Origin: Prostheceraeus crozeri
Taxonomy: Eukaryota; Platyhelminthes; Polycladida; Euryleptidae
Length of the DNA: 64,000 bases
Direction: 5' to 3'
Assembly (NCBI GenBank): GCA_907163375.1
Contig: CAJQUW010000578.1
Span: 310,001 to 374,000, forward strand
The notes under the pieces are model-generated. The model worked only from the letters and a program-made list of their open reading frames with translations, did not search any database and was not told where the DNA came from. How positions within the stretch are numbered: the first letter of the stretch is position 1; the number at the start of each line of letters is the position of its first letter. The position numbers and the translations under genes were made by a program. Below, piece after piece: positions 39,731 through 50,196 of this stretch.

Positions 39731-42700
39731 AAATGTGAAACATTTAGAAAATACATTACATAACATCTTGTGCTTTCTACAACCGACAACTTTTGAAATC
39801 ATGAGCAGTGTGGCCGTCATGCGTGGTGCGGGTGGAATGAAATTTCAAAAATGGTCGAGAACCAGTAATCTCAGATCAATAAGTCTTGACTTCCCTGGCT
39901 TACTACCGAATACTGTACATTGTTCAAGCAGAGAACGTCCAAGAGGCCACTATGTTAAGACTGCAGTTTTAATGCTAATGATCATAAACAAATGCAATCA
40001 GCAATTAATAGCAATCCTCTTCAAGCGGAGGTTTACATCTAAACAAATGAAATTCGGAAAATACCAAATTCATGTACACATGTCACTCCAAGAATTGAAA
40101 ATTCATATATATCTAAGCAGGGTTTCTAATCCACTCTGTGAGTGGTTGCGCAACCTTCGTAGATAGTGGCTGTCATGAATAGTGCTACAAAAGGTAATAT
40201 CTGGAATCTGGCTGTTTGCTCCGGTTATTCAAAGAAGAATAAATAAATTAGATTGCTTTTAATGAACAACATAACATGTACGACAGATCTTCAGAGGTAA
40301 TCTAGGTGTCTCCATCAGAAACCTGATCAAACGCTTGTCGAAGGCAATATGATTCCTAAATTATGCTGCAGAACTATTCGATCAATTAATTGAACACTAC
40401 AGGTGCGATCTAAGCTCACGTGATAGCATGAAACGCGACGAGTAAAATCAGATACTGGATGGATAGAATCTTAGAACACTCTATCTTCGTGTAACGACAC
40501 TCCCTTCACAGAACAAGATGTCATGAGTATAAAGGGTAGGGGCTGCTAAATAAACAAAATTAGAATGTTAGAATACTTTTGATGAACAAAAGGAAAAAAA
40601 TCAGATCTTCTACGCTTACTAAATTGTTTCCCTCGTCAAGCTGCCCGCACACTTCGGACACAATCTGGTGGGCATCCACACACATCAAGTACTGACATTA
40701 GATTTCCCGTAGCGAAAGGGTTAAAAGCATCAAGATTGTGGATATCAGGGAAAGTGGTCTGTTAGGGAAGTTTATTCCGAAGCGTCGTGTGAACAAGTAA
40801 AGGATGTTCGAGCTACTCTCAGTGCGTGTGCGTTCCAAACTAGCATGTGAGTGAATTTGCCCTGTGTGTGCTTCGGCAGAGCTGCTTCTGCCGAAATAGT
40901 ATAGGTATGTGACAGACAGTAATGCTGTCTGACTTGAGAAGAACTGCAACTCAAGTTTTTCATCCATGAATATCTTGAAACTTTTCTCAACTCGCTGTGG
41001 TGCCGCGTAGATCGACTGGATGTGCGGTTCTAAGTCACTCGCAACCGTTCATCCAAAATGCAGATGGATGTTCTCTGGTTACATTGTCTCACATTTTAAT
41101 GCTGTGCTGGTCGTCATCTTCAATCCGTGAGTGAGCTGAGTTTCTAAAGAATTGAAAGAAAGAAGCCATTTTTTGCCCCATTCTGAGATTTCTGAGTAGG
41201 TTTTTCTTGCGTGACGTTGTTGAGTAAGAACATATAAACGAAACATGTGCATAGATGCATATTCATATTGTGTGCTGATCGCCTTTGATCCTTCTGCAGG
41301 TCCCGAAAAAATTTCTGATTCCTCATATTCAATTTTGTGAACAATAAGACAACCTTTTTTAATTTTTCTCATCTGCGGGGACAAGAAAGGGTGCGAGGTA
41401 CACATAAAAGGACTCAAATAATACAACAGGAATTCTGAAGGAATGAGTTTTTCTCTATCAAAAGATAATTTTCAAAATATGTCAAGTTGCCGGATTTCCT
41501 TCTCAGAATATTACATCTCATTAACTATTTGTTATTCTGTTCTTGAACGGTACAATACAGAGACAACGTACCGACAAAGTTTGATTGAGACCCTGCTTTA
41601 GATGGGGAAGAGATGTCAGGAGATGATAGCCATCCACTTAGGCATGAGACCTCAAAATGGAAGAAAACCAGAAAAGGAAAACCGACTACATTGAAGGGAA
41701 AGTAATTCGCGTTTCAAGTTGCAAATTTGCGGTCATAATTACATGCTTCGAGACAGAATGAAGTGATTCATCGAAATTTAAGATGACCGTCAAATGTGAA
41801 CTCAAACCGCTCACAAACTCAGATAATTCAACCTAATTAAGCGCAACGATGAATCTGGGGCAACAAATTATACGCAGTGATATAGTGTAGCTAGCTTGCA
41901 GTAATAAAGCCCACTAAGGATCGAAAAACTGCTTTTCTTCCGCTTTGAATGTCTCGCATGTTGAGCGAACTGTGCACCATAGGACTTAAGATAGCCGACA
42001 GATGGCAATTCATTTTCTTTCCAGATTTTGGGGCAAAAGTTGCAGTAAGGTGCAAGCACTTCAATGCTGATATCTTCATATTCTAATATATACTGTATTC
42101 GGCTGTCAGTCTGCGTTACACGAGCTATTTCCATTTTTCAACTTTGATGACTTCTCTCACCTTTCCATTTGATGATGGTATTTCTGTTTCAGAATCTGAC
42201 CTCTCAACATGCGATGAAAGTAAATTTGCTATTCATTTCGTAGAACTTTGAGCAGTAACATTTTGATTTTGCAAACTTGGACACCGTCGCGAAGAAATAC
42301 TATTCCATCTTCTGAGTTTACGGCAGTAATAATCGGTTCAATTTTTTAATAATTTTGTTTTCATTCTCCGATTCCGATCTTTGGTGGATTTTGAACATTC
42401 TGACATCGGTAAATTTTTGAAAGTTAGCTTTTTGAGTTTCGTTGTTCATCACATTAACTTGTTGAGACCTCTTTGCTTTGATATTCCCTCTTGCTTCCAC
42501 TTCTACGTCTTCCATTCTTGTGCTTATCTTTATATCCCCTTGGCAGTATTGTATTTCTTTACCGTCTTTCTATAATGCGTCAGGGGATTTTCAGACACTG
42601 GAGTAGCACTTCGAATTTGCTTGTAACACAGTTCCGCGTTTTCTGATCAGACATCGTGCAGGTGTTGGTAACTACAAAGGGATAATTCGATTAAATTGCT

Positions 42701-42774
42701 CGAGGCGCAAAATTTGATAAGGGATTCGTCTGTCTGATTCTGTAGTATAAGTCCTAATTTACCGCATTACTTAA

Positions 42775-43260
42775 TGTGTATTGCCTTCCAATTTTTGCAT
42801 TGAAATCTCCCTCAATTGTAATTTAAATTCGAGATTTTTAGCAAGGGGTTTATAAAAACGTTCCATTTCTTCCTTGGCGGTTAAGCTGGTTAGTGCGTAA
42901 CACTGGATGATAGTAACATTGTACAGCTGTGCTAATTCTATTTTCATCATCCAGTCATTTATCAGGTTGAGGCCTAAGGGCTTCCGACAACACCTAGTGG
43001 GAATAATCAGGCGCGGACGAAGGAGAAAAGAAGAGGAAGGCCTAAGGGTACTTGAAGTATCCATTGTGGGGATGATTCACCCCATGGCTGCATCCATTTC
43101 TCTACCCAAGAAAATCTTGTGGTCGAACTAGCTCTCAAACTTCTGGGGCCATTCCAATTTGCTTCGCAGACTATAAGGATAATTAATTTTTACCTATCCA
43201 TTACTCCACTGAGGAAATCAAATTTTGCATATTCTGTATATATTTTCAAGTATCTTTTGT
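42775..43260 (-). mobile_element. LINE endonuclease fragment
   Basis: The minus-strand frame 42771-43064 contains NDWMMKIELAQLYNVTIIQC and then YALTSLTAKEEMERFYKPL. This matches the endonuclease core of RTE-like LINEs (strand with VTIIQAYAPT, then a helix E.EEVERFYxxL). In other frames just upstream, VCEANWNG (for a SEANWNG-like string) and FSWVEKWMQPWG (for FSGREDG..HGVG) are the preceding endonuclease motifs. At least two frameshifts separate them. No reverse transcriptase follows in readable form. Confidence 0.6.
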
Positions 43261-43477
43261 CTCTAATAAATTTCTCAGCAGCTCATAGGGGTAAGGCGCT
43301 CCTTACCATGCGATGGGCAGTGTGGCACACATATTTGCCGTTTCTTATTCAGGTTGAAGGTGGTCGAGATGTGTCTCGCTGACGGCGCTATAGACGGGAG
43401 TGATTTCTGAGTTCCTCAGCTCGCAGGCGGGATTAAGGAATGGCGACTATCCTCAACTGTCCTACATCTATCGTTTA

Positions 43478-44279
43478 GGATAGTTCAAGAATTACAGTCA
43501 CTTTTTCCCGAGATTTTGACCCCTCCCGCTACCGCACCGGACTCGTAATCGTCGTTGAACTCCTCCCCCTAAACGATACCGATTACGCAATCTCCAGTCC
43601 AACCCATTGCATAGAAGTAGAAGATCGATTTTTACGCTATTTTAGTTGCGATTGTAATCCCTAGGCGTGTACTTAGGCCTCTTCTTATTCACTTGAATGA
43701 CCGACGGGTCCATGCGTTCGACAGGGCTAATTTAGATTGCCGCGCAGCATTAATATCATCTGTTCAATGTGCTACAGTCACCATGTTCTCTAGGCCAAGT
43801 TGGCTTGAAGTCTTGACACATTTTTGTGAGTTTTGTTACACAAATAAATTTGCATTTACACGTGTACATGCAGGTAATTAAAGAATTCATGAAGCAACCA
43901 TGAATTGGAGACCCTGGACGATTTCTTGTTACTGAAAGTGATTTTTGCGGTACAACAATTGGAATTGGAGGCGAAATAATTATGTCGGAAGCATAATATT
44001 TGGAATAGTAATCGTTAACATCGAATACGAAAAGTAAAAATTGCATCATGTCTAAACGAGTTTAATATCGGAGTTACTTACAATGGACTAAAGCAATAAC
44101 TTAAGCGCCGAACCTTTAGAATGCTAAAATGATAACGATGAGCAAATAATCATTTTCTCCGAATGATTACGTAATCACTGTCTCGCACCCTCTCCCCCTC
44201 TTAGTCGCCCGCAATCATTTTAACAACCCTCCCTCCCCCTTGCTGGCGACAACGCAATTCTTGAACGACCCCTTATCCT
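43478..44279. mobile_element. MITE with GGGGTCGTTCAAGAATT-type ends
   Basis: The right end, read inverted, is AAGGGGTCGTTCAAGAATTG followed by CGTTGTCGCC and a G-rich run (GGGGGAGGGAGGG). The left end is GGATAGTTCAAGAATTACAG, TCACTTTTTCCCGAGATTTT and GACCCCTCCC. Elements whose ends read GGGGTCGTTCA.AAATTACG with a nearby polyG/polyC run are widespread in invertebrates as MITEs. The left terminus has lost the GGGGTC. The middle (43560-44150) has no coding capacity. No target duplication is clear. Confidence 0.45.
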
Positions 44280-44693
44280 AACTGATCAGATTTTCGACAA
44301 TTTCCAATTACCTAGCCCTAGTCTTAATTAATGGCGACCAAACTGACCTGATAATATATTTATCAGAAATAAAGAGTTATGATCAAAATCAGAAGAGAGA
44401 CATTAGACGAGACGGACGTCCACTCGTTCTAAAGATATTCTTGCTTCGACAAGGCTTGTATTTATCCCAACTAGGTTTCAAATCATCCTCATCCAGAGGC
44501 TGATGCCAAGTGGGGGGTCGGTTTCTTTATCGAGCACCCAACGATGAACAGGTCACTAGCAATGACTACATGTTACAAGTGGCCGCAAGAAGGTTACTTG
44601 TAAGCAAGTCACTCAAATTCTCAACATGGCATCTACTCATACACTGGAAGCCTGGATAATGTTGACATGGTCAAACTTAGTTGAAGTTTCGTG

Positions 44694-44781
44694 ATATTTT
44701 CATTCTGGATGTCCTTCCTGTCAACTTCTAATGCTATCCTCAAGCGAAGCAAAGCCCATGCCACTGCGCCGCGGAGATAAC
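44694..44781 (-). repeat. Decayed SINE copy
   Basis: Read on the minus strand, CGGCGCAGTGGCATGGGCTT is a tRNA-like start. The B-box part is largely lost. TAGAAGTTGACAGGAAGGAC followed by ATCCAGAATGAAAAT matches the body of the SINE at 37.6 kb (GAAGTCTGCAGGAAGGGCAT). Confidence 0.5.
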
Positions 44782-45697
44782 TCAACTTCTCTAATGATAG
44801 AATACCTCTCATTTCCTAGCGCTACTTGAAGGCATCGACAATTGATCTTCATAGAACAAATTATAGTTCTAACCTGATCTATAGCTTCTCCAATGGCGAA
44901 TGTCAAAGTTGATTAATTGCGGTTACATCAATTGGATATACATATTCCTTGTGTCGCTAGAGTATCACTGATAGATTTCTCCTATCGAGTGCGCATCTTC
45001 TGAGGTTTTGGGAAATCTGCTCGGCAGATATCTTTCTCCTAAAAATGTTATGACAGATGAAATATTACATGACATTGATAAATTACAGTTATTGCCTAGT
45101 GGATGAGGTCGAAAAATCAAAACGCGAAATAATGAGCTTTGGGCAACTCTTCTCAGGCGCTGCGCCGGACTAAATGCAAAGACACAGACGAAGTTTAAGT
45201 GAACACAAATTACATGCTATGGCAGCGGTGAATGCGGTTGTGACTGCCATTTATCGATTATGGTTTCAAAAAACTGCGAACACTGATGTGTGCGATCTCA
45301 TCGCCTAGGTTCAAATTAATGTCTTATATATCTCCTGCAGAGTGGTTTCATCATTGTGAGCTCGAGTCGTAACAGAGACTGGCATGACAATTTGAGCGAA
45401 TCTTAATTAACTTCATTCCTCATTAATTAAAATGATTTCTTTGTACAATTAGCATCACGTTTGGTGGCTTTCACTATATGCTAGCATACTGGTACAACGA
45501 TTCGGAAAAACTAAGAAAGTGCGGAAAAGTGGACAGCGGGAAAATAAATTAGTGACCCTTCTTTCAAGCAATTGCTGAATAATTCCTGATTGCTCAGTAA
45601 TTGCATGATTAAATTAATTAAATTATACTTCACATCTTCAGACTCACTTCTTCAGTACTATTTAGAGAAAATCTGCGAAAAAGTTCTTTTGTAGAGA

Positions 45698-46403
45698 TTA
45701 CTCATCCCTGTCCATTTCGAACACTTTCCTGATCCACTCAGTCTGGTCTCTACGCCTCATGTGCCCGAACCAACGCAAACGCCCTTCACTTATGACTTCA
45801 GAGATCGAAGGAAGTCCCATTGCTTGTTTAAGTTCTTCGCTAGACCTTCTGTCGGCCAGCTTTATACCCGACAGCCACCTCACCATTCTCATCTCGGCTC
45901 CCTGGAGTAAGCTCTCATGTTCCGCTCGCAAAGCCCACGCCTCAGACCCGTACGTCATGCTTTGTCTGACGCAGGCGTGTAAACTTTCCCTTTTAATTTA
46001 TGCCCTAGATGTCAAGAATGCCGCCAACTCTCGAAAGTTGCTCCAACCACACCGCATGCGTGCCGTAACTGCAAGGTCTACACCACCGTTCAAATTGATA
46101 ACATCTCCCATGTAGCAGAAGTGCTTAACTGTTTCAAAGATGCTACATCAGTGTTGATGCTGGGTTGGGATGTGACTTGATCTTGGATGAGGGCCACTGT
46201 CTGATTCTGCGGATGAGACATCGCGAACATTTGAAGCTAGAGGCTGAGTTTGTTAGACTACCTCGCATTTTAGAACGTCTGTGGATCCACGTCTTGCACA
46301 ATATACACCTCAACGAATTTGCTCCTACACCGTTTCCGCATATGCCACACGGCCACTTCGTAGGCTTGTTCATTACAACATCCAGATCCACACCATTATC
46401 CAT
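45698..46403 (-). mobile_element. LINE C-terminal region with zinc finger, 3'-truncated
   Basis: The 5' part (46403-46143) encodes KWPCGICGNGVGANSLRC, then ILCKTWIHRRSKMRGSL and SSFKCSRC. This is the PHD/RING-like Cys-His finger that some RTE-like LINEs carry after the reverse transcriptase; one cysteine expected after IHRR is missing. Next, in frame pieces, come CYMGDVINLNGGVDLAVTAR and CGWSNFRELAAFLTSRA. Then SMTYGSEAWALRAEHESLLQ, GAEMRMVRWLSGIKLADRR and GRLRWFGHMRRRDQTEWIRK. A shift lies near 46010. The copy stops after FEMDRDE, before the usual GRPKKTW end, so its 3' end was lost by deletion. Confidence 0.85.
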
Positions 46404-47852
46404 AATTTTGACAGGTTTGTGATATTTTACCCACTTTTGACTGTTGATGTAACTAATGACTGCTGTTTACGATGTCAAACTGTTGAATGCACTGAGAGGT
46501 ACAAAAAGAGATTGATAGGATTGATTTATGCAAGGAATACAGATCATGTATACAGTACTTACATGAAATGAGAAAGTAAAATATAAGTCCACTTCAGTAG
46601 CATGACACCACTGACTCGTTTCATCCACGATATGAATTTTGAGAAAACACATATACAAATATCAATTCAATAGCTTTTGATAGCGTCATCTGAGAAACGT
46701 ATTTTACTGAAATATTCGAATAGACCGATCGATGCTGCTAAACAAAAGCTAACTTTCTAAAATTTTTGACAAGACATAGTTGCATGGTTTGCATGAGCAC
46801 AGCATTGCTCGGAATGTTTCTAAGACAATTCGAATAAGTGATCGTTGAGTTCGAATAAGTTGAAATATTATTGTGTCCTTTGATCAGAATTCCGAAGAAA
46901 AACAAAACTCAGACTGACAATCCATAGACGGTCTTATCGAGTTGCATGACTTTGAAGCGAATATCACAGACAGAGCACTTACATACGCTATGCTATGAAG
47001 AAGAATTCTATGGAAATAATTCCCAAGCTATTTCGAGAACCAAAAATCCATGTTTTCTCAATATGACAGCAATAAATGGCGTATTTCGACATCCATATAT
47101 TTGCTTCCTATGAAAATTGTGTGAAGATTTACTTCTTTATCTTCTTTATTCCTTGAAGATCTCTTTTCCTTCTCTATGCTCTAGGAATCAGAAAAAAGTA
47201 AGAGCCATAAGAGAGAAAATGATAAGCATACACCACTGACTACGCTACTTCAGTCATACGCTTTGTTTATCGAGCTTGTCCGCGAGAGTAGCGGAGTAAA
47301 TGTCGGGACATTTGACACTTATGGACCTCCAACTCGCTCAAAAATGATGATTCGCAGCAGAACTGTACATGAAATGTAAGATGCTTTTATGCTAATTGCA
47401 CGTGGAGTTTCATCTTATCTATAAATGTCCTGCAACGGTCGGGATGCTGAGGTTTTTGACATATTACATTTTGAAACTTAAAATCAAATGTCACAGCTTC
47501 TACTTAGCTTCAACTACAGCTTCAACTTAAAAATTGGTCTACGGTATTTTCAGACTTAGTTTTCTCTGAAATAACAGAATGTTTGATTCAATCTCAAGTT
47601 GCAGTGGCTAATTCAAAATCCAGGTCGGGACATTTTTTCAACGTGCCAGTGAAATTTGAAAATAATTAGCGGCATTTCTATTGATTTGTAGCTGATATAA
47701 TTTGTAATTAAAAATTGTTTATTTGATACAAGATTGTGAAAATACATGTATAAAGATGATTTTTGCTACGACTTTCAAGTCGGTCATACAGGCACATTAG
47801 TAGAACAACACGTGTGTGGTTAATAATATTAATGTGCAAAAGAACATAGTGC

Positions 47853-48191
47853 ATGTGCAAGTTTGCGATCAATGCAAATCTAAAACATTTTAGGCACACG
47901 TTGATAGCTAGAAAAACAAAGGTTGACAAAATTGATGTGATGCAGAATAATGGAAAAGTCGATGAAATGAAGATCTTCAGAACTGGTGAAGATTGGTTGG
48001 AAAGAAAGATTGCCTACAAGAGAAACATGAAGAGTCCTGATAACGCTACTTATGCAAAGTACTGGATGAGAAAAAACGGCAGAACAACAGAATATTTAAG
48101 ACTTTCCGGAAACACGGAAGTTGTCCTACACCCTCTAAGAATGGGGACAAGAGAAGGAATTCTCGGAATGAATTGCTACATGTATTTCTGA
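47853..48191 (+). other. Unrecognised open frame, 112 codons
   Basis: A basic, moderately complex frame with EMKIFRTGEDWLERKIAYKR, NATYAKYWMRKNGRTTEYLR and TEVVLHPLRMGTREGILG. It reads more like protein than most frames here, but I recognise no domain, and no splice context or promoter is obvious. It could be an exon of a gene inside the intron, a transposon remnant or chance. It ends about 115 bases from the LINE fragment at 48306. Confidence 0.2.
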
Positions 48192-48305
48192 TAACATAAA
48201 AGATTTTATCAGGTTGTAGCAGCCATCTAGAATATTTTCCAGCTGTCTCCGTATCATTCACCTCATACCCATGTTATTTTACTTGGATTACTTGGAGACC
48301 GAATC

Positions 48306-48592
48306 TCAGCTTTCGGCTCGCCAACAGCGCAGGTCGCACCTTCTCCAATTTCGTCTATCTCTCGCCATTCGAGTCCACGTTCTCCGGTACAGCTTTGTCA
48401 TAGGGTCGCTCCATCTGATTGGTGGTCTGCCTCTTGCTCTTGTGTAGCTGCGTGTTCTCCAGTCAGTTATTCGAGTCGTCCATCTTCTGTTGCTTCTTCT
48501 TATTATGTGGCCTGCCCAGCGACTTTTTGCGATGTAGATGGTTTCCAGAATATCTGTCACTTTGGATCTTCTTCTGACCTCTGCATACCCAT
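48306..48592 (-). mobile_element. RTE-type LINE 3' end
   Basis: The minus-strand frame reads RRSKVTDILETIYIAKSRWA, then GHIIRRSNRRWTTRITDWR and RARGRPPIRWSD. The motifs K.RWAGHI.RR..RW...ITDWRP and RGRPP.RW.D are characteristic of the C-terminus of RTE/BovB-like LINE proteins. The stop is followed on the minus strand by CTCCAAGTAATCCAAGTAAA, a short-unit 3' tail typical of RTE elements. 5'-truncated. Different lineage from the 45.7-kb and 20.8-kb fragments. Confidence 0.8.
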
Positions 48593-49349
48593 GTTAAGCA
48601 CTGTTTATATTTGCTTTTTCACTTCTGCTGACCATTTTACATCACTATGATCATGTCACCCACATAAGTGTGTTTTATAACCGAATTGTAGTCCGGTAAT
48701 GCTAGTCTAGCAGTGATCTGTAATAATATCCATGCAACGGAGGAGAGCAATATTATTCATGAATAAGTCCCATCCGTTAGGACTACATTGCAATGGTCGT
48801 GAAAAGGGCAATCTTCATTTTTCGATAGGAACAAGAGGTCACCGAATTAAGCTACTGATGGGTTGATCGATACTTAAGTACGACTACTTTACGCATATGG
48901 CAGCTGTTCAAATATCCCTTAATTTGCTATGAAATTTTATTTTGGAATTTTTCGAAACGGTCGGGACCGAATGTATAGGATGTTTGCCGACAAACTATGA
49001 CATGAAAAATCTAATTTCAGCACGCTCTGTGGAGATAATCACATATTACGATGATAAAGAATGAAGCCCATGCTAGGTGTGTAAATCAAACTTCAGCTTA
49101 TCTAAAATAGGGTCACTTTCCCACTATTCCACAGCAATAATTACGAGAACTTTTGACACGAAGAAATCAACAAATTTTTGGGTTTTTTGCTTGAACTCAC
49201 AAACTTTGGTATGTCTACTAATGACGAACTTAGTAAGAAACATGTAATTTGAATTCTATCTACAGCTTTTCCTTGTATGTACATTCTTTCGTGAACAAGC
49301 ACTATAATAGAAGTAGCAGAAAACGAATGTTCTTCCTTAAAACAATTTT

Positions 49350-49574
49350 GTGTTATCGGTTTGCTCGCATTCCGATAAAGATGGTGAAGTTTATCAGTGG
49401 ATCCAAGATGAAACCGTGGATTTAATAACCTCTATCCTTAGTCGGCTCATTGTTTTAAGAAGAAATAAGCCACTAGATATTAATAGAAAATTACGACCAT
49501 TGTGGCCGGCACACTACGAAGAAGTCGCGTTGAAATCTAGAGCATTGCCAAGTAACGAGCACCTTACTATTTAG
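49350..49574 (+). other. Unrecognised frame with a dispersed 26-base phrase at its end
   Basis: The frame includes DGEVYQWIQDETVDLITSIL and NRKLRPLWPAHYEEVALK. I cannot assign it. Its last bases belong to a phrase, ACTATTTAGTCTTTATGGAG then ACCATC (49566-49591), that recurs with two changes at 55988-56013, so at least the 3' part is probably a dispersed repeat. Confidence 0.2.
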
Positions 49575-50055
49575 TCTTTATGGAGACCATCGATCATCGA
49601 GAACAACTGGCTGGAGTGTAGCAATGTCAGACTTGAAAAGATTGTCTTGATCAGCACTCTTTCTCTTCTGCTAAGTATTCCGGTTGAAATTATTGCAGCT
49701 TTTAGCATTTGAGAAGTGAATTTTGGCTAGGATGGTGCTGGATTCCATGGGTAAATCGATGGATGTCTGTTAGAGTGTCAGATCACAGCTATACGTCATA
49801 CTGCATCATAAATGCCATGTACCAGCTACTTTCAAATTCTAGGCCATTAATACCATGAATATAGAGCTCCTTGCCATTTGTCATTTTGTTGATAGCTGGC
49901 CAATGAAATTAAGCCACGAATCTCAACATAGCTCTCAATCAATTTCCATGTTGAGACAATACGTATCTGGTATCATGAATCCAACTGTAAAGCGTCTTCG
50001 GAAATCATCGAGCTTCTAACAAATCTTATTGAAGTTTTGAAAGAAATTGCTTTAC

Positions 50056-50196
50056 CTGATCATTGGTCTCTGATTCGTCAGCGTTGTCTCCTTCGTTTTC
50101 ATCTGTTCCATTCCCCTCCATTCCGTCCTCTAATTCGCCTTCGTGTTCGTCGTCTCTCGCTGTGATCTTCGTAGAAATTTCCTCAGCTGCTTTCAT
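50056..50196 (-). CDS. Acidic exon, probably upstream of the death-domain exon
   Basis: A 141-base exon of 47 codons between the acceptor CCTGTCCCAG (50197-50198) and the donor GATCAG|GTAAAG (50054-50055), phase 0 at both ends. It encodes MKAAEEISTKITARDDEHEG, ELEDGMEGNGTDENEGDNAD and ESETNDQ, about 40 percent Asp and Glu with many Asn and Gly, so it is likely disordered. Phase and strand fit the death-domain exon at 36988-37284; the junction would read TNDQ|EDQEEL, continuing the acidic character. The ATG directly after the acceptor may be an internal Met or the start. Further 5' exons were not found. Confidence 0.6.

Larger units (their letters stand above)
37285..50055 (-). other. 12.8-kb intron of the death-domain gene
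   Basis: If the two exons are joined directly, this is one intron. It contains SINE pieces (37590-37756 and 44694-44781), a pyrimidine tract (38125-38246), a GC-rich CGCG-motif block (39480-39730), LINE fragments (42775-43260, 45698-46403 and 48306-48592) and a MITE (43478-44279). Bases 37760-38090, 39740-42770 and 46420-48300 show nothing I can name apart from one open frame at 47853-48191. A further small exon in this interval cannot be excluded. Confidence 0.5.

Noticed and set aside
40698-40990. Two overlapping minus-strand frames of 72-89 codons in a GC-richer patch with a hairpin (TTCGGCAGAGCTGCTTCTGCC)
   Set aside because: The translations hint at a transposon or LINE end, but no motif was firm enough to name a family.
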